Assembly: GCA_023245415.1 (NCBI GenBank)
Contig: JAHFKJ010000016.1
Coordinates: 1 to 32,271 of the forward strand
Source: Candidatus Gottesmanbacteria bacterium
Lineage (GTDB): Bacteria; Patescibacteriota; Microgenomatia; UBA10105
Length of the DNA: 32,271 bases
Reading direction: 5' to 3'
Of this stretch, positions 1 to 6,710 are shown one piece after another; position 1 is the stretch's first letter; each line of letters starts with the position of its first letter. The notes beneath the pieces are model-generated. The model saw nothing but the letters and a program-made list of their open reading frames with translations, was not told where the DNA came from and did no database searches. The translations under genes were made by a program, and so were the position numbers.

Positions 1-430
1 TCAGGATACAATTGTGCCGTATGAGTTGCGGGTGGTGGGAAGTTTGCTACTGGTGCTAGGATTTCCGGTGCGGATGGGGGCGGCATATGTGGAGTGGACT
101 AAACCGAGCGGAGGCAATGAAGTGATCTATTTAATTTGGAATTGTGTGGGTTGGCAGACACTGATCTTGTTTGTGATTACCTTGATTACCGGACTGTCGG
201 GTAAACACACTTGGATGTCTAAGCTGGAAGCGCTTTTAATCGGGATTATGGGGACGTATCTGATTAATATCCTGAGACTGATCGCGGTGATCGTAGTTTA
301 TTTTTGGGTGGGCAGGACAATCGGGCAGGTATTTCATGATTATTTTTCCAATTTATTTAGTTCGAGTTGGCTGATTGGGTTTTGGTGGTTTAGCTACCGG
401 TTTGTGCTGGACCCGACCTCGTCAGACTAA
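1..430 (+). CDS. exosortase/archaeosortase family protein, 5'-truncated by window edge
   Basis: Membrane cysteine transpeptidase-like protein of the exosortase/archaeosortase fold; the family processes proteins with C-terminal sorting tags at the membrane. The three family catalytic residues are visible: Cys in WNCVGWQT, Arg in INILRL and His in FHDYF, each beside hydrophobic helices. The track starts at an internal GTG (14), but the frame stays open to the left edge and reads QDTIVPYELRVVG, matching QEAIVPYELRVVG inside the complete paralog at 1416. The true start is therefore outside the window and about 60 N-terminal residues are missing here. Roughly two thirds of residues match that paralog. 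A weak hairpin without a T-tract follows the stop. No tagged substrate was recognised in the window, so the sorting role is inferred from the family. Confidence 0.85.
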   Translation, partial: QDTIVPYELRVVGSLLLVLGFPVRMGAAYVEWTKPSGGNEVIYLIWNCVGWQTLILFVITLITGLSGKHTWMSKLEALLIGIMGTYLINILRLIAVIVVYFWVGRTIGQVFHDYFSNLFSSSWLIGFWWFSYRFVLDPTSSD

Positions 431-457
431 ACCGACTACGTCGGGCAAGTGGTAAAC

Positions 458-499
458 TTGATAAAAAAGAGAATTGAGAATAAAATCGACTGAAAGTCG
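458..499 (+). promoter_or_regulatory. promoter and inverted repeat upstream of the AbiEi gene
   Basis: TTGATA (458-463), a 17-nt spacer and TAAAAT (481-486), followed at once by the inverted repeat CGACTgaaAGTCG (487-499) over the expected transcription start. AbiEi proteins are known to autoregulate by binding inverted repeats at their own promoter, so this is a candidate operator. Unlike most starts in this window, this gene has a leader and an SD site (TAGGAG) before its ATG. Confidence 0.5.
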
Positions 500-526
500 T
501 AATAATTACGTCTTTTAGGAGTAAAA

Positions 527-1111
527 ATGGATAATTTAATACTTAAATTATATAGTCAGCCTGGGACAGTGTTTACGATAAGCGAGATCGCGCAACTATT
601 ACCCGGCGTGTCAGACGAAAGTTTGCGAGATAAATTGTATTATTTTTCTAAGACCGGGAAATTAAAAAGGTTGCGTCATGGTATTTACGCTAAAGAGGGC
701 TATAACCCATTTGAACTAGCTAATAGGATTTATACCCCGTCGTATATAAGCCTGGAGACAGTATTGGTCGGTGCGGGAGTAGTATTTCAATATTATGAAA
801 CGATATTTTTAATGTCGTATTTGTCTAGACACATGGAAGTAGACGGTAGACGGATTCAGTACCGACAACTCAAAAGTGAAATTTTGATAAACACTGCCGG
901 AATAGAACAGAAAGAGGGGTATTTTACAGCATCGGTGGAACGGGCATTTTTGGATGCAATATATGTCTATAAAAACTATCACTTTGATAATTTAGGAGTT
1001 TTAGACTGGGACAAAGTTGCCGATCTTAAAAAAATATACAGGAGTAAGGCTTTGGAGAAAAGAAGTACTGCGTATTATAAAATATACCAAGAAGAATATG
1101 GTAAGCATTAA
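527..1111 (+). CDS. AbiEi-type antitoxin / transcriptional regulator (type IV TA)
   Basis: Antitoxin and autorepressor of an AbiE-type toxin-antitoxin or phage-abortive system. The N-terminal ~60 residues form a winged helix-turn-helix (FTISEIAQLLPGVSDESL ... KLKRLRHGIYAKEGYNP), the usual AbiEi N-terminal domain; the rest carries family-like strings such as YISLETVLV and VERAFLDAIYV. At 194 aa it is about full length. The start is supported by TAGGAG six bases before the ATG. The cognate AbiEii nucleotidyltransferase toxin should start across the stop codon, and an ATG does so at 1098, but only remnants of that gene are left. The antitoxin itself looks intact. It sits between two exosortase paralogs, which suggests the cassette was inserted beside a duplicated gene. 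Confidence 0.85.
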   Translation: MDNLILKLYSQPGTVFTISEIAQLLPGVSDESLRDKLYYFSKTGKLKRLRHGIYAKEGYNPFELANRIYTPSYISLETVLVGAGVVFQYYETIFLMSYLSRHMEVDGRRIQYRQLKSEILINTAGIEQKEGYFTASVERAFLDAIYVYKNYHFDNLGVLDWDKVADLKKIYRSKALEKRSTAYYKIYQEEYGKH

Positions 1112-1251
1112 TTTACACAAAAATCAGAATTGCTGGCTGGGTTGGGGGAATTGGTAGATGAGAACAAAAAAATTGGATACGAGAAAAACTTCAAGAAGAG
1201 TTGGCGTTTCTTTTGAAACTTTATGGGTCAAATATTCCTAAACGATTATAA
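1098..1251 (+). pseudogene. remnant of AbiEii nucleotidyltransferase toxin (ends only)
   Basis: An ATG overlapping the antitoxin stop begins MVSINLHKNQ, which resembles the N-terminus of AbiEii toxins. Only about 30 bases later the other frames read ELLAGLGELVDENKK and then KLQEELAFLLKLYG, which resemble the C-terminal tail of the same family (xLxGLGELLDE...LFLLKL) as I recall it. The ~200-residue catalytic core is missing and the tail is frameshifted. The overlap geometry matches intact abiE operons. The reading comes from remembered family patterns, not an alignment; a non-coding gap is the alternative. Confidence 0.5.
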
Positions 1252-1415
1252 ATTGTGGTTGTTTTTGTATACAGGTAGGAATTAATAAGTGTAGGAAAGT
1301 CGCACATATACCCTTCACATTTGTAAATGTTCCGAGTATAACTCCTTCTAGACTGAGTTAGCAACATTTTTCTAACGAAAAAGTTGCAAACTGCAGTAAG
1401 AAGGGTATACAAATT
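1252..1415 (+). other. intergenic region with a hairpin before the second exosortase gene
   Basis: With the toxin remnant this makes about 300 bases without an intact gene. It holds an imperfect hairpin, GCAAC-TTTTT / AAAAA-GTTGC, at 1361-1387, 28 bases before the exosortase ATG. The track ORF at 1221-1412 on the minus strand has no family signature and is ignored. I see no strong promoter. Confidence 0.4.
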
Positions 1416-2012
1416 ATGATTCTAATAAAAAAGCCTAGAATAGGTATACCGCAAAAAAATCTTCCGAAAAAAATGGCAGTGCGTCTGATTATCGTCACTG
1501 TTTTTATACTCCTCCTTTTACCATTCTGGACCATTTTTCAAGATATATTGACGCGGGGTGTCATGAGCATCGGCTGGTATAGAAACATACAAGAGGCAAT
1601 AGTTCCATATGAGTTACGAGTGGTTGGATCAGTGTTTATGTTCCTGCATGTCTCGATCCGTGTCGGCCAAGCTTACATTGAATGGACGAAACCGGACGGG
1701 AGCAATGAAGTAATTTATCTGATATGGAACTGTGTGGGCTGGCAGACTTTCATTCTTTTTACTCTGACATTGATCACAGGTCTTTCCGGAAAACATACTG
1801 TGTTGAGTAAAATTGAAGCGATAAGTATCGGCATTTTGGGGACATATCTTATCAACATATTCCGGCTGGTACTTGTGATTGGAGTGTTTATGCTCATCGG
1901 CAGACCTCTTGGCCAGGTGTTTCATGATTATTTTTCCAATATATTGACGATCTCCTGGCTGTTTTTTTACTGGTGGTTTGTTTTCAGGTTTGTTCTTGAA
2001 GAAAGTAAGTAA
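1416..2012 (+). CDS. exosortase/archaeosortase family protein
   Basis: Complete 198-aa polytopic membrane protein of the exosortase/archaeosortase fold, predicted to cleave or transfer tagged surface proteins at the membrane. It starts with a basic cytoplasmic stretch, then a first membrane helix (RLIIVTVFILLLLPFW). The family triad is present: Cys in WNCVGWQT, Arg in INIFRL, His in FHDYFSN. It is shorter than exosortases fused to extra domains, close to the minimal core. It is a diverged paralog of the truncated gene at the left edge, with blocks such as EVIYLIWNCVGWQT unchanged. AGAAGG lies upstream of the ATG at a rather long spacing. It converges with the small membrane protein at 2038. 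Substrate unknown. Confidence 0.85.
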   Translation: MILIKKPRIGIPQKNLPKKMAVRLIIVTVFILLLLPFWTIFQDILTRGVMSIGWYRNIQEAIVPYELRVVGSVFMFLHVSIRVGQAYIEWTKPDGSNEVIYLIWNCVGWQTFILFTLTLITGLSGKHTVLSKIEAISIGILGTYLINIFRLVLVIGVFMLIGRPLGQVFHDYFSNILTISWLFFYWWFVFRFVLEESK

Positions 2013-2037
2013 TAAAGAAAGGAAGATAGGAAGAGCT

Positions 2038-2376
2038 TCATTTTTTCTTCGTGGAAGGGGTTAGATATAGGGAATCTTTGCCTAAGATGATTTTATAGAC
2101 GTTTTCGATGAAATCACCTCCGGCATAGCCGATAAAAAAGGAAATTGCGGGATTGATCTCATCCACAAAGGTAAGTTTAATGCCCGAATTTGCGACTGCC
2201 CAGGAAACTGAAGCGCCAATAAAACTCGAAAGAAATACGATTAACGCAAAATATTTTGGCTCAAACCTGGTATTTTTGTAGGCAAACTGGTACTTGATGA
2301 AGCCAACGATGCCCCGGATAAGTCCTCCTAATGCGCCTGAAATAACAAGATTTACCATATATTTAGAGAGTAACAT
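2038..2376 (-). CDS. small polytopic membrane protein, unknown function
   Basis: Hypothetical protein with about three hydrophobic segments: MVNLVISGALGGLIRGIVGF, YFALIVFLSSFIGASVSWAV and a C-terminal one around AISFFIGYAGGDFIEN. The small size and glycine-rich helices recall holins or pilus-associated membrane proteins, but I cannot place it in a family. The track ORF begins at 2433; I prefer the ATG at 2376 because AGGA lies eight bases before it, while the longer version adds a polar stretch with no SD. It converges on the exosortase gene with 25 bases between the stops, so it is probably a separate transcript. Confidence 0.6.
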   Translation of the reverse strand: MLLSKYMVNLVISGALGGLIRGIVGFIKYQFAYKNTRFEPKYFALIVFLSSFIGASVSWAVANSGIKLTFVDEINPAISFFIGYAGGDFIENVYKIILGKDSLYLTPSTKKK

Positions 2377-2453
2377 ACACATTATCCTAAGATCAAGGCT
2401 GGAAAATAATGCGTCCTTACCACATGCAGACATAAGTTCTAAGCCGGTTTAAC

Positions 2454-2482
2454 TTGACCTATAGTATATTTATGTGTATAAT
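2454..2482 (+). promoter_or_regulatory. promoter of the lipoprotein gene (leaderless)
   Basis: TTGACC (2454-2459), 17-nt spacer, perfect TATAAT (2477-2482). The expected start of transcription near 2489 is only about six bases before the ATG at 2495. The track start GTG (2474) lies inside the promoter and cannot be used from this transcript. Confidence 0.75.
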
Positions 2483-2494
2483 AACAGCTATACT

Positions 2495-3028
2495 ATGAAC
2501 TCAAAAGAAGCTCTAATACAAGAATATCTAGCTAAAAAAAGTCCAGCCAGACGTCCCAATTATTTGCAGCATAATAGAAATAAGCGACTGACCAGGACAC
2601 TTCTTGCTTTATTTTTATCAGCGGCATTATCTTCTTGTCTGGTAATTCAACCTAGTCGACCTTGTCTATCTCGGGCTGATGCTACGAGAAATGCACAGGT
2701 TATGAATAATTTAGCAGCAGCAGCTGTAGATCCTAATAACAGGGCTACTATGGAAGCTCAAGCAACAATAGACACTTCCAATATAAGAGTTTGTTCAAAC
2801 GCCGAGGCAATAGCATCGCAAAAAGCTAATATTGAGAATACATTAGCAGCTCTGCCGACTGGATTACCTCCGACTCCGATTCCTACTGGATCGCCAACTT
2901 CAAACCCAGATCAATTAACGGCACAAGCTAAGCATATTCTTGAAAATCCTGATTTAGCAACAGATTCAGCCAAATTATCCGAACTTTTATCAGTAGCACA
3001 AACCGAGACAGCTGTTGCAGGAAAATAG
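2495..3028 (+). CDS. putative lipoprotein, low-complexity, unknown function
   Basis: Unknown secreted or anchored protein. After a ~35-residue basic N-terminal tail comes a hydrophobic segment, TLLALFLSAALSSC, whose end resembles a lipobox with Cys as the lipidation site. The mature part is Ala/Thr/Asn-rich with a Pro-Thr linker (GLPPTPIPTGSPTS) and probably helical flanks; no enzymatic motif is visible. The long polar tail before the signal also occurs in the lipoprotein at 9379. Start moved from the GTG at 2474 to the ATG at 2495 because the GTG overlaps the -10 box; the mRNA would be nearly leaderless. No partner gene is apparent, and argS follows 82 bases later. Confidence 0.65.
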   Translation: MNSKEALIQEYLAKKSPARRPNYLQHNRNKRLTRTLLALFLSAALSSCLVIQPSRPCLSRADATRNAQVMNNLAAAAVDPNNRATMEAQATIDTSNIRVCSNAEAIASQKANIENTLAALPTGLPPTPIPTGSPTSNPDQLTAQAKHILENPDLATDSAKLSELLSVAQTETAVAGK

Positions 3029-3110
3029 TTGTCATTGATAATTTTTACAAATTTCCCAATTTATCATTTCTTTGCTATGATTAAGGCCGCATCTGAAAAA
3101 AATAATACTT

Positions 3111-5120
3111 ATGAAACAGGCACTGATAAAAGTTTTGGAACATCTGATCGTTAGTATGGGGATCACTGATGTAACTCCTCAGGTGGAAATTCCGGATGAT
3201 TTAAGCCACGGTGATTATTCTTCAAATGTTGCAATGATTCTTGCAAAACGCCTCAAAAAAAGTCCTCTAGTAATTGCACAGGAGATTAAAGAAAAGCTAC
3301 AAGCTACTGGCTACGGGCAACAAGCTAAAATACCTAATCTTAATACTGTACAAAGTGGTCAAAAGCAATCACCGCACGGGAATTATTTTGCTGTATTACA
3401 GGATATAGAAAAGATTGAAGTTGCTTCACCCGGGTTTATCAACTTTTGGTTAGCACTGCCGAGTCTTAACCGCTACCTCAGTGGAGTGCTAACAACAGCG
3501 TACAGCGTAAAGCGTACAGCTGACAGTGATGAGATAGAAAGTACTGAAGTAAAAAACATCCTACCGGCCACAAGCAACAAGCTACCTGCTCAGAAAATCA
3601 TGGTTGAGTTTGCACATCCAAACACGCATAAGGCATTTCATATCGGGCACTTGCGCAATATTTCAACAGGCGAATCAATTGTGCGTCTGCTGGAAGCGGT
3701 AGGGCACAAAGTGATACGAGTGAACTACCAGGGTGATGTGGGGATGCATATCGCAAAATGCTTATACGGCATTTTGCAAGCGTTTAGCGCACAGGGTAAA
3801 GCGTTAAATTTCTTAGATGAAAATGAAAGTAAAACCCCGGAAGAAAAAGTTGAACTACTGGGTAAAGCTTATGCAGCCGGAAGTAAAGCGTTTGAAGAAG
3901 ATGAGAGAGCAAAAGCGACCATAAAAGATTACAATTTTTTGATTTATGCCAGCGCGCAACGTTTTAATAAAGAGAGAGGTTTAACTCCTAGCTCAACGGA
4001 TTACCTCAAATTTATTAAATCCAGAAAAGACGTAGTTGACCAAATATTTAAGCTTTGGAAAAATACCCGGCAGTGGAGCCTGGATTATTTTGCCACTATT
4101 TATAAGCGTTTGGGTACAACTTACCAGCGTTATTATTTTGAAAGTGAATGTTTGAATGGTGTGGATATTGCTCAAGAATCAGTTAAAAAAGGAATTTTGA
4201 GCAAAAGTGAAGGTGCAATTATTTTTAATGGCAAGCCTTTTGCCCTGGATACGCGGGTATTTGTAAATAGTTTAGGCTTGCCCACTTATGAAGCGAAGGA
4301 GCTGGCACTTTCCCAAATTGAGTTTTCCGAATTCGGAAAACTTGATAGAATCATTCATGTCGTTGGACCTGAACAAGCAAGTTTCTTCCAGGTTACGTTT
4401 AAAGTCGAAGAACTTCTCGGTATTCAAAAAAATCAGCAACTACATTTGGTGTATGGCTGGGTGAAACTCAAACACGGCAAGATGTCGAGTAGAAGCGGAA
4501 ATGTGGTTTTGGGCGAATGGCTCATTGAAGAAGCAAAAAAAGCGATATATGAGATATTGGATAAATCTAAGTCAAAGTATAGTAAAGCAGAACAAAATGA
4601 TGTTGCCGAGAAAACTGCAGTTGCGGCAGTCAAATATTCATTTCTGAAAGTGTCCACCAAACAGGAGATAGCTTTTGATCTAGAAGAGTCAGTTAATTTC
4701 AACGGAGATTCCGGACCGTATATTCAATACACATATGCCCGGTGCAAGTCGGTGCTGAGAAATGCAAATACACAAAATTACGAATTACGCCAGCCAAAGG
4801 CTGTTCCGCTTTTGGTGGAAATTACGAATTACGAATTAAACGCGGAAGAAAAGCAGGTGCTTCGAAAACTATACCAGTTTCCGGAAATAGTACTTCAGGC
4901 AGCGAACAATTATTCTCCAAATACTTTGTGTGAGTATGTATATGATTTAGCTAGTTTATATAACACGTTTTACAACAAACATACTGTATTAGGTGAAAAG
5001 AAAAACGTGAAACGTGAAAACGACGTGTCGCATTTTCGTCTCGCTTTAACCTCTGCGACTGCTGAAATCTTGAAGCAAGGGTTGTACTTGTTAGGAATAG
5101 AGACTCTCGAGCGGATGTAA
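3111..5120 (+). CDS. argS: arginine--tRNA ligase
   Basis: Class I aminoacyl-tRNA synthetase that charges tRNA-Arg with arginine in the cytoplasm. An N-terminal tRNA-recognition domain (~1-105) is followed by the catalytic Rossmann core, with the HIGH motif at residues 177-180 (AFHIGHLRN) and the second signature as KMSS at 457-460 (GKMSSRSGN), then a C-terminal DALR-type anticodon-binding domain from about residue 545. At 669 aa it is longer than usual. The excess sits partly in repeat-like insertions: near residues 130-145 (DNA repeats of AGCGTA) and near 554-577 (repeats of AATTACG plus the palindrome CAGCCAAAGGCTG). A likely extended -10 element (TGCTATGAT, 3073-3081) implies a ~25-nt leader; no SD is evident. 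All key motifs are intact. Confidence 0.97.
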   Translation: MKQALIKVLEHLIVSMGITDVTPQVEIPDDLSHGDYSSNVAMILAKRLKKSPLVIAQEIKEKLQATGYGQQAKIPNLNTVQSGQKQSPHGNYFAVLQDIEKIEVASPGFINFWLALPSLNRYLSGVLTTAYSVKRTADSDEIESTEVKNILPATSNKLPAQKIMVEFAHPNTHKAFHIGHLRNISTGESIVRLLEAVGHKVIRVNYQGDVGMHIAKCLYGILQAFSAQGKALNFLDENESKTPEEKVELLGKAYAAGSKAFEEDERAKATIKDYNFLIYASAQRFNKERGLTPSSTDYLKFIKSRKDVVDQIFKLWKNTRQWSLDYFATIYKRLGTTYQRYYFESECLNGVDIAQESVKKGILSKSEGAIIFNGKPFALDTRVFVNSLGLPTYEAKELALSQIEFSEFGKLDRIIHVVGPEQASFFQVTFKVEELLGIQKNQQLHLVYGWVKLKHGKMSSRSGNVVLGEWLIEEAKKAIYEILDKSKSKYSKAEQNDVAEKTAVAAVKYSFLKVSTKQEIAFDLEESVNFNGDSGPYIQYTYARCKSVLRNANTQNYELRQPKAVPLLVEITNYELNAEEKQVLRKLYQFPEIVLQAANNYSPNTLCEYVYDLASLYNTFYNKHTVLGEKKNVKRENDVSHFRLALTSATAEILKQGLYLLGIETLERM

Positions 5121-5160
5121 GAGGAGATTGGGGAGATAAGGGAGATTGGGGAAATCTGAA
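5121..5160. repeat. G-rich short tandem repeat (GGGGAGATTAGGGAGATT-like)
   Basis: Purine-rich tandem units of the type GGAGATTGGGGAGATAAGGG lie directly after the argS stop. A very similar tract recurs at about 5320-5370 inside the next gene, where it codes for the Pro/Asn-rich segment of the four-helix protein. Confidence 0.6.
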
Positions 5161-5163
5161 GAC

Positions 5164-5712
5164 TTAAAATCTTTTTTTGCGGTACTCGAGTCTGTTATTA
5201 AGTAGTTTTTCAGAAAATCCGCCTTCTTTCGTATGTTTGACTTTTAGTGATTCGATAAGTTTATCTATCAGATAATTTGCCTGATGGGTAAGAGTAATCA
5301 TGAGATTGACTGCGACTTCGGGGATATTGGGGAGATGAGGGAAATTGGGAGAAGCTGGCAGAGTTGGTGTGGCTTTGAGAATTTCCCATATCTGCCCGAG
5401 CTCTCTTATTTCCCTGATCGCTCTCTCTTTAGCCCAGATTGGTATTTGGTGCTGACGGGCGTATGCAAGGTAATCGTTGAGTAGTTCCTCGAGTGAACCC
5501 CGCGAGACGCCGGCTAATTTGATATAACTGGCTAAACTTTGTTGTATACTGCCTTCGGCAATGTTTGCTGTACCCGATCGGGCAGCCTGTTCCATCTGGT
5601 CTTTAGTTCGGGATTTAGGTGAAATCCACCGCCGGCAAAATTCAATAGTATAATCATAAATGGGAACAGTAATTTTATAGGCGAGTAAATATTCGTATCC
5701 GGCTCGAGACAT
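5164..5712 (-). CDS. four helix bundle protein (23S rRNA intervening-protein-like, suffix type)
   Basis: Small helical protein of the S23/four-helix-bundle family, whose members are often found in or beside rRNA genes or as stand-alone proteins of unknown role. The family core is clear: TKDQMEQAARSGTANIAEG, then SYIKLAGVSRGSLEELLNDY, resembling the variant with a C-terminal suffix domain. A Pro-rich stretch (TPTLPASPNFPHLPNIPE) lies between the bundle and the final helix; its DNA is the same G-rich tandem repeat seen after argS, so it is probably an in-frame insertion. Start placed at the ATG at 5712 instead of the track GTG (5718), because TATAAT sits seven bases before that ATG and the mRNA would be leaderless. 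It converges with argS. Confidence 0.8.
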   Translation of the reverse strand: MSRAGYEYLLAYKITVPIYDYTIEFCRRWISPKSRTKDQMEQAARSGTANIAEGSIQQSLASYIKLAGVSRGSLEELLNDYLAYARQHQIPIWAKERAIREIRELGQIWEILKATPTLPASPNFPHLPNIPEVAVNLMITLTHQANYLIDKLIESLKVKHTKEGGFSEKLLNNRLEYRKKRF

Positions 5713-5718
5713 AATCAC

Positions 5719-5849
5719 AATTATATATTATTCCCGCAAGATGCTCGTGAAAAATATCAGACTGGTGATCCCCGGTCATGGGAAGATGATGACCGTTTAA
5801 ATAAATTGGAGTAGATATTTTAACCAGCGCTGTCTATAATCGGTAAATT
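5719..5849 (+). promoter_or_regulatory. divergent promoter region with TATAAT boxes and a hairpin
   Basis: The minus-strand TATAAT (5720-5725) serves the four-helix gene and the plus-strand TATAAT (5835-5840) the gene at 5850, each seven to nine bases from the ATG. Between them is the hairpin CGGTCAT/ATGACCG (5773-5795). The last ~33 bases before the ATG are nearly repeated upstream of the methyltransferase gene at 6711. Confidence 0.55.
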
Positions 5850-6113
5850 ATGGTTGAAGCTGGATCGAAAAGAGATCTTTATATTGTCAAAAGTGAAGGT
5901 TTAGGTACAAATCAAATCACATGCGATCATTGTACGGCACAGGCAGTAGTGGCGAAAAGTCGTATAACTTATACACCGAATCCCAAAGGTCAGGTAAAGC
6001 ATTTAATAAGTTTCGTTAGTATAGAATATAAAATCACAAAACCATGGCGTGGCGGAATATCTTCATGCAGTCATCAATGGACTGCTCTAGATAGAAAAAC
6101 AATTGTTAAATAA
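5850..6113 (+). CDS. small hypothetical protein with Cys/His pairs
   Basis: Unrecognised 87-aa protein. It contains CDHC (residues ~25-28) and a later CSH near residue 73, which could together bind a metal ion, but no known zinc-ribbon pattern fits. It is predicted soluble with no signal peptide. It has its own -10 box (TATAAT) nine bases before the ATG, which supports expression from a near-leaderless mRNA. Its promoter is a near copy of the one before the methyltransferase gene at 6711, so the two may be co-regulated although separated by a toxin-antitoxin remnant. No function is proposed. Confidence 0.5.
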   Translation: MVEAGSKRDLYIVKSEGLGTNQITCDHCTAQAVVAKSRITYTPNPKGQVKHLISFVSIEYKITKPWRGGISSCSHQWTALDRKTIVK

Positions 6114-6185
6114 TATCAGCTAGACTTGTTGAAAGAACGTTTTATTGGCCAGATTTGAAGTTGATTTTGTCTGGAAACCAAATCT

Positions 6186-6215
6186 TTGACAAACTTTGGC
6201 AAAGTATGTTATTAT
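6186..6215 (+). promoter_or_regulatory. promoter of the RHH antitoxin gene (leaderless)
   Basis: Consensus TTGACA (6186-6191), 18-nt spacer, TATTAT (6210-6215), then eight bases to the ATG. No SD is possible on such a transcript. Confidence 0.7.
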
Positions 6216-6223
6216 AAAAAAAT

Positions 6224-6511
6224 ATGAGCACGATAAATATTTCGTTACCCCAGGAGCAGGTAAGTTTGATTGACCGCCTGACGAAAACGTATAAATTTGG
6301 CAGCCGGAGTGAATTTATGCGGTCACTGCTTCGCCTAATTCAATTTAAGCCAACTTTAATCGCTGATGCGGTAACATATCCGTTTAAGACGCCACCAGAA
6401 AGGTCGGTGAAAAAGATCATCCACGGATTTAGTAAAACAAATAAATATTCCGCTGGATTTTTAAAAGATTTAGAGACAGGACTTAGTCAGAGTGATTTTT
6501 TTAAAAAATAA
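6224..6511 (+). CDS. ribbon-helix-helix antitoxin (CopG/ParD-like)
   Basis: DNA-binding antitoxin-like protein. The N-terminal ~45 residues form a ribbon-helix-helix: strand STINISLPQEQ, helix VSLIDRLTKTY, turn and helix SRSEFMRSLLRL. The C-terminal half (KIIHGFSKTNKYSAGFLKDL) would bind the toxin. The next ORF starts with ATG overlapping this stop (TAATG), the usual translational coupling of such pairs, and resembles the N-terminal half of a RelE/ParE toxin, so this is the antitoxin of a module whose toxin is broken. A strong leaderless promoter suggests it is still expressed and could act as an autonomous repressor. Confidence 0.8.
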   Translation: MSTINISLPQEQVSLIDRLTKTYKFGSRSEFMRSLLRLIQFKPTLIADAVTYPFKTPPERSVKKIIHGFSKTNKYSAGFLKDLETGLSQSDFFKK

Positions 6512-6684
6512 TGCAGTCAATTCTACCTTTAAAGCCCAAAATTACCGCTCTGCTTAAAAAACATTCACTGGAAAAGAAATTCGCCAAACAAATTTTACTA
6601 TTGACTGAAAATCCTGCCCATCCGAGTCTAATTGTAGAGCCTTATTTTTCTTCCGCCCGGACAAATCCGGATTTGAAATTTTAA
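6511..6684 (+). pseudogene. truncated RelE/ParE-family toxin (57 aa)
   Basis: Below the ORF track cut-off. The frame opens with ATG overlapping the antitoxin stop and reads KPKITALLKKHSLEKKFAKQ ... LLTENPAHPSLIVE, matching the helical N-terminal half typical of RelE-like toxins in CPR genomes (KxLxxK...F.KQ...L..NP.HPSL..E). After this it diverges (PYFSSARTNPDLKF) and stops. The C-terminal beta-sheet half, which holds the usual RIDRKYRALF-type active-site region, is absent. I see no continuation in other frames before the next gene at 6711. Probably an inactive fragment; a short peptide retained for complex formation cannot be ruled out. Confidence 0.65.
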
Positions 6685-6710
6685 CCATCACTGTCCATTA
6701 TCGGTAAAAT

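Noticed and set aside
1221-1412. 63-aa minus-strand ORF between the abiE remnant and the exosortase gene
   Set aside because: No family signature, no promoter or SD, and it covers a hairpin; likely a chance frame.
4742-4933. Plus-strand ORF inside argS
   Set aside because: Out of frame with the certain argS gene and partly repeat sequence.
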